Made by a program: the position numbers and the translations under genes. From contig NZ_CP067124.1 of assembly GCF_028553725.1 (NCBI RefSeq), positions 3,358,001-3,422,000 of the forward strand: DNA of 64,000 bases. The letters run 5' to 3'. Below, piece after piece: positions 60,988 to 64,000 of the stretch. How positions within the stretch are numbered: the stretch's first letter is position 1; each line of letters opens with the position of its first letter. Below the pieces are notes generated by a model, which ran no database searches, was not told where the DNA came from, and saw only the letters and a list, made by a program, of their open reading frames with translations. The stretch comes from Paracoccus alcaliphilus. GTDB lineage: Bacteria > Pseudomonadota > Alphaproteobacteria > Rhodobacterales > Rhodobacteraceae.

Positions 60988-61104
60988 CCGAAGCTCCTTA
61001 CAATGCTGGCGCGAAGCCTAGCCATGTCGCGGACCCTTTTCCAGAGCCGCCCTTGTCGCTAATCAGGGCAGACCACCCCTTGCGCAAAGGCCCCTGTCCC
61101 CGCA

Positions 61105-62241
61105 ATGCCCCGGATCGACCGCTATATCCTCGGCCAGATGCTGACGCTGTTTGGCTTTTTCGCGCTGGTGCTGGTGTCGGTCTATTGGATCAACCGCGCA
61201 GTCAGCCTGTTCGACGATCTGCTGAACGATGGGCAGACGGCGCTGGTGGTGCTGGAATTCACCATGCTGACGCTGCCGCTGGTGATTTCGGTGGTCCTGC
61301 CGGTCGCGGCCTTCGCGGCGACGGCCTATGGCACCAACCGGCTGGCAGGCGAATCCGAGATGGTGGCGATGCAGGCGGCGGGTCTGTCGCCGTGGCGGCT
61401 GGCGCGGCCGATTCTGGTCTTTGGCCTGTCGGTCGGGATCATGGTGACGATTCTGGTGCACGGGCTGGTGCCGCTGGCCCGTGAAAGACTGGCCGAGCGT
61501 CAGACCGAGATCGCCGAGAACGTCACCGCGCAGTTCCTGCGCCCCGGTTCCTTCCAGTATCCGACCGACGGCATCACGCTGTTCATCCGCGACATCGCCA
61601 CCGATGGCCGCCTGCTGGACCTGTTCATCGAGGACGCGCGCAACCCCGACAACCAGATCACTTATACCTCGGAAGAGGCGCTGGTGGTGCGCACCGATAC
61701 CGGGCCGGTGCTGGTGCTGTTGCAGGGCATGGCGCAGACCCTGCGTTATCAGGGCGGGCGTCAGAATCTTGCGGTCACCCGCTTTTCCGAATTCAGCTAT
61801 GACATCGGCGAGATGATCTCGTCCAGCGACCGGCGCGGGCGCGATCTGCGCGATTATTCGACCTGGCGGCTGCTGACCCCCGATGCCGAACTGCTGGAGG
61901 CCACCGGCCGCACGCCCCCCGATGCCCGGCGCGAGGCGCATGAACGGCTGGCCCAACCGCTGCTGGCGCCCATCGCCGCCATGATCGGCTTTGCGACGCT
62001 GCTGATCGGGGGGTATTCGCGCTTTGGCGTCTGGCGGCAGGTGTTCTGGGCCATCCTCGGGCTGATCGCGGTGCAGTTTTTGACCAATGCCGCCGCCAAT
62101 GCCGCCGGGCGCGATCCGGCGATGTGGCCGCTGCTGTATCTGCCTGCAGCCTTCGGGGGGGCGCTTTGCGTCCTGCTGCTGTGGCTGGCGGCGCGGCCGC
62201 GACGATTGCCGGGATCTGCGGCTGGCGGGGTGCGGACATGA
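61105..62241 (+). CDS. lptF: LPS export ABC transporter permease LptF
   Basis: 378-aa inner-membrane permease of the LptB2FG complex that extracts lipopolysaccharide from the membrane. MPRIDRYILGQMLTLFGFFA opens the first transmembrane segment; three segments on each side flank the periplasmic beta-jellyroll domain (about 120-275). LIGGYSRFGVWRQVFWAILG is the conserved cytoplasmic/TM turn. It overlaps lptG by 4 bp. Confidence 0.93.
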   Translation: MPRIDRYILGQMLTLFGFFALVLVSVYWINRAVSLFDDLLNDGQTALVVLEFTMLTLPLVISVVLPVAAFAATAYGTNRLAGESEMVAMQAAGLSPWRLARPILVFGLSVGIMVTILVHGLVPLARERLAERQTEIAENVTAQFLRPGSFQYPTDGITLFIRDIATDGRLLDLFIEDARNPDNQITYTSEEALVVRTDTGPVLVLLQGMAQTLRYQGGRQNLAVTRFSEFSYDIGEMISSSDRRGRDLRDYSTWRLLTPDAELLEATGRTPPDARREAHERLAQPLLAPIAAMIGFATLLIGGYSRFGVWRQVFWAILGLIAVQFLTNAAANAAGRDPAMWPLLYLPAAFGGALCVLLLWLAARPRRLPGSAAGGVRT

Positions 62242-63347
62242 TCCTTGCGCGCTATGTCGCCCGCCGTTTTCTGCGCAGTTTCGGCCTGATCGCCGGGGTA
62301 TTCCTGCTGGTCCTGCTGCTGATCGACATGATCGAGATGATCCGCCGCTTTTCAGACCGCGATATCGGCCTGTCGGGTGCGGCGGGGCTGGCCGGGCTGA
62401 ACATCGCCGGCAGCTTCTATTCGATCCTGCCGCTGATGACGGTTCTGGGCGGGATCGCGCTGTTCCTGGGGCTGGCGCGCAGTTCGGAAATGGTGGCGAT
62501 CCGGGCCTCGGGGCGGTCGGCGCTGCGAGTGATCGCCGCGCCCGCCGTCACCGCCGCGCTGGTGGGGATGCTGGCCGTGGGGCTGCTGAACCCGCTGGTC
62601 GCCGTGACCGGCCAGCGCTATGACGAGGCCGTCGCCGCCATCGAAAGCAATGGCCGTCAGACCGTCTCGATCGGCGACAGCGCGGTCTGGATGCGGCAGG
62701 CGGTGCTGGAACGCGGGCAGGAATCGGGCCAGATCGTGATCCGCGCCGCCCGCGCCAGCCCGGAAGGCACCACGCTTTACGGCGCCACCTTCACCCTGTT
62801 CGACAATGAAAGCGGCCCGGTCCGGCGGATCGAGGCGCGCGAGGCCCGGCTGAAGCCCGGTGAATGGCAACTGACCGGCGTGACCGATTATCCGCTGGAT
62901 CAGCCCAATCCCGGCGCCTCGGCCCGCAGCAGCGCAACGCTGACGCTGGCCTCGGACCTGACCGCGCAGCGCATCCGCGAGGGCTTTGGCCGCCCCGAGG
63001 CAATCCCGGTCTGGCAATTGCCCACCTTCATCGGCGGGATGGAACGGGCGGGCTTTTCCGCCGCGCGCCACAAGGTCTGGTTCCAGATGGAGCTGGCCCG
63101 CCCGCTGCTGATGGCGGCGATGGTGGTGATCGCGGCGGCCTTTACCATGCGGCATGTACGCGGCACCAGCACCGGCGGCGCGGTGCTGATGGCCTTCGGT
63201 TCCGGGATCGGACTGTTCTTTCTGCGCAATCTGGCGCAGGTTCTGGGCGATAACGGACAGGTGACCCCGATGATGGCGGCATGGGGTCCGCCGCTGGTCG
63301 GGCTGCTGCTGGCCCTTGGGCTGATCCTGCAACGGGAGGACGGATGA
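62238..63347 (+). CDS. lptG: LPS export ABC transporter permease LptG
   Basis: 369-aa partner of LptF with the same six-helix plus jellyroll layout. MILARYVARRFLRSFGLIAG opens the protein, RSSEMVAIRASGRSALRVIA is the coupling-helix region, and MRHVRGTSTGGAVLMAFGSG the conserved C-terminal segment. Start overlaps the lptF stop (ATGA); stop overlaps lptD. Confidence 0.94.
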   Translation: MILARYVARRFLRSFGLIAGVFLLVLLLIDMIEMIRRFSDRDIGLSGAAGLAGLNIAGSFYSILPLMTVLGGIALFLGLARSSEMVAIRASGRSALRVIAAPAVTAALVGMLAVGLLNPLVAVTGQRYDEAVAAIESNGRQTVSIGDSAVWMRQAVLERGQESGQIVIRAARASPEGTTLYGATFTLFDNESGPVRRIEAREARLKPGEWQLTGVTDYPLDQPNPGASARSSATLTLASDLTAQRIREGFGRPEAIPVWQLPTFIGGMERAGFSAARHKVWFQMELARPLLMAAMVVIAAAFTMRHVRGTSTGGAVLMAFGSGIGLFFLRNLAQVLGDNGQVTPMMAAWGPPLVGLLLALGLILQREDG

Positions 63348-64000
63348 CGGGCCTTGCGCTGAACCGGCTGAGACGCGCCACCGCGCTGGCGGGGCTGACG
63401 GCGGCGGCCTTGCTGCCGCCGACCCTGCCCGCCTTTGCGCAGCAGGTGATGGATGAGATCTCGGGCAGCGCCCAGTCGTTGCTGTTCAGGGACGATGCCG
63501 AGCCGGCGCTGGCCCCGACCGCCAACCGTCTGGGGCACATGACCTATGGCGACCGCACGCCGACCGCCTTCGATCTGGAAACGGCCGAGCCCAGCCGCAA
63601 CGTGACCCTGCCCGGCACCCCATCCGGGGAAGGCAGCGCCGCCACTGTTCTGGCCGACAGCGTGACGCTTCAGGGCGACCGCACGCTGATCGCGTCGGGC
63701 GGGGTGGTGGTCTGGCATCAGGGCACGCGGCTGGTGGCCTCGCGGATCGTGGTCGATGGCGAAACGCGGGCACTGACAATCGAGGGTCCGATCCACCTGA
63801 CGCGACCCGACGCGACCGATGCCGATTCCGAGGCGATCCTGATCGCCGATTCCGCCCAGTTGGACGGCGAATTGCAGGACGGCATCATTCGCGGCGCCCG
63901 GCTGGTGCTGGCCCGCGAACTGCAACTTGCCGCGCGTGTGGCCGAGCGCAGTCAGGGCGGCCGTTTCACCGAATTGCGGCAGGTCGTGGCCTCGTCCTGC
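63344..64000 (+). CDS. lptD: LPS-assembly protein LptD, N-terminal part
   Basis: Outer-membrane LPS translocon; the first 219 codons are present and the gene continues past the right edge. A signal peptide (basic start, LTAAALLPPTLPAFA then QQ, cleavage near residue 33) is followed by an LptA-like periplasmic domain (SVTLQGDRTLIASGGVVVWH, LVASRIVVDGETRALTIEGP). The beta-barrel is outside the window. The start overlaps the lptG stop (ATGA), completing the lptF-lptG-lptD operon. Confidence 0.92.
   Translation, partial: MTGLALNRLRRATALAGLTAAALLPPTLPAFAQQVMDEISGSAQSLLFRDDAEPALAPTANRLGHMTYGDRTPTAFDLETAEPSRNVTLPGTPSGEGSAATVLADSVTLQGDRTLIASGGVVVWHQGTRLVASRIVVDGETRALTIEGPIHLTRPDATDADSEAILIADSAQLDGELQDGIIRGARLVLARELQLAARVAERSQGGRFTELRQVVASSC

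Overview
The window is high-GC alphaproteobacterial chromosome. It is most likely Rhodobacterales and probably Paracoccus. The evidence is the F1-only atpHAG-X-DC operon, the murA-DUF2948-hisD-UPF0262-phosphatase block, a zf-CHCC mini-protein, the lptF-lptG-lptD cluster beside pepA and holC, and a class III aminotransferase that matches, from memory, the omega-transaminase of Paracoccus denitrificans. No rRNA, tRNA or CRISPR array was seen. Almost all of the sequence is ordinary housekeeping chromosome; mobile DNA is confined to one insertion at 12.7-14.2 kb and one island at about 32.1-38.6 kb.

Layout. 0-11.3 kb: 5' part of coaBC, a YifB/ComM ATPase, adenine deaminase, cytidylate kinase, a solo LuxR-type regulator, a candidate structured RNA, the rpsB-tsf operon with a promoter and a folded leader, KDPG aldolase, an MFS transporter and xseA. 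11.3-17.2 kb: purD, a first 1,536-bp IS4-family (IS50/Tn5-like) element placed exactly at the 3' end of prsA, prsA, a DsbA-fold isomerase with an overlapping alpha/beta hydrolase, and an H-type lectin protein. 17.2-23.1 kb: ATP synthase F1 operon atpH-atpA-atpG-X-atpD-atpC, where X is a glycosyltransferase-like gene. 23.4-31.9 kb: methyltransferase, glyoxalase II, clpA, a low-molecular-weight phosphatase, UPF0262, hisD, DUF2948, murA and a small basic protein, the last five tightly coupled or close together. 32.1-38.6 kb: an island made of an IS110 remnant, an IS66-like element that has lost tnpB and carries an extra 98-codon gene, two further identical IS4-family copies sitting at matching positions in the two IS66 terminal repeats, and remnants of an IS481 transposase and of an unidentified gene. 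38.7-53.6 kb: a small membrane protein, omega-aminotransferase, comEC, gltX, gltA, a short-chain dehydrogenase, aminopeptidase P with a UPF0173 hydrolase, a zinc-finger protein, an orphan ABC ATPase, a HIT protein and a divergent glycosyltransferase/sulfotransferase pair. 53.6-64 kb: dps, acpP-fabG-fabD (fatty acid synthesis), ndk, an OlsB-type acyltransferase, an RpiR regulator, holC-pepA, and lptF-lptG-lptD (lipopolysaccharide export; lptD runs off the end).

The most interesting observations are: a compact RNA candidate with a possible pseudoknot after luxR (about 5453-5596); an 8-bp-closed three-way fold in the rpsB leader (7503-7577), likely autoregulatory; the glycosyltransferase-like gene inside the ATP synthase operon; the nested IS structure with a tnpB deletion scar and a passenger gene; a shared target motif (CARYCGG) for the IS4-family element; and a dispersed palindromic repeat with at least eight sites in the gaps between genes.
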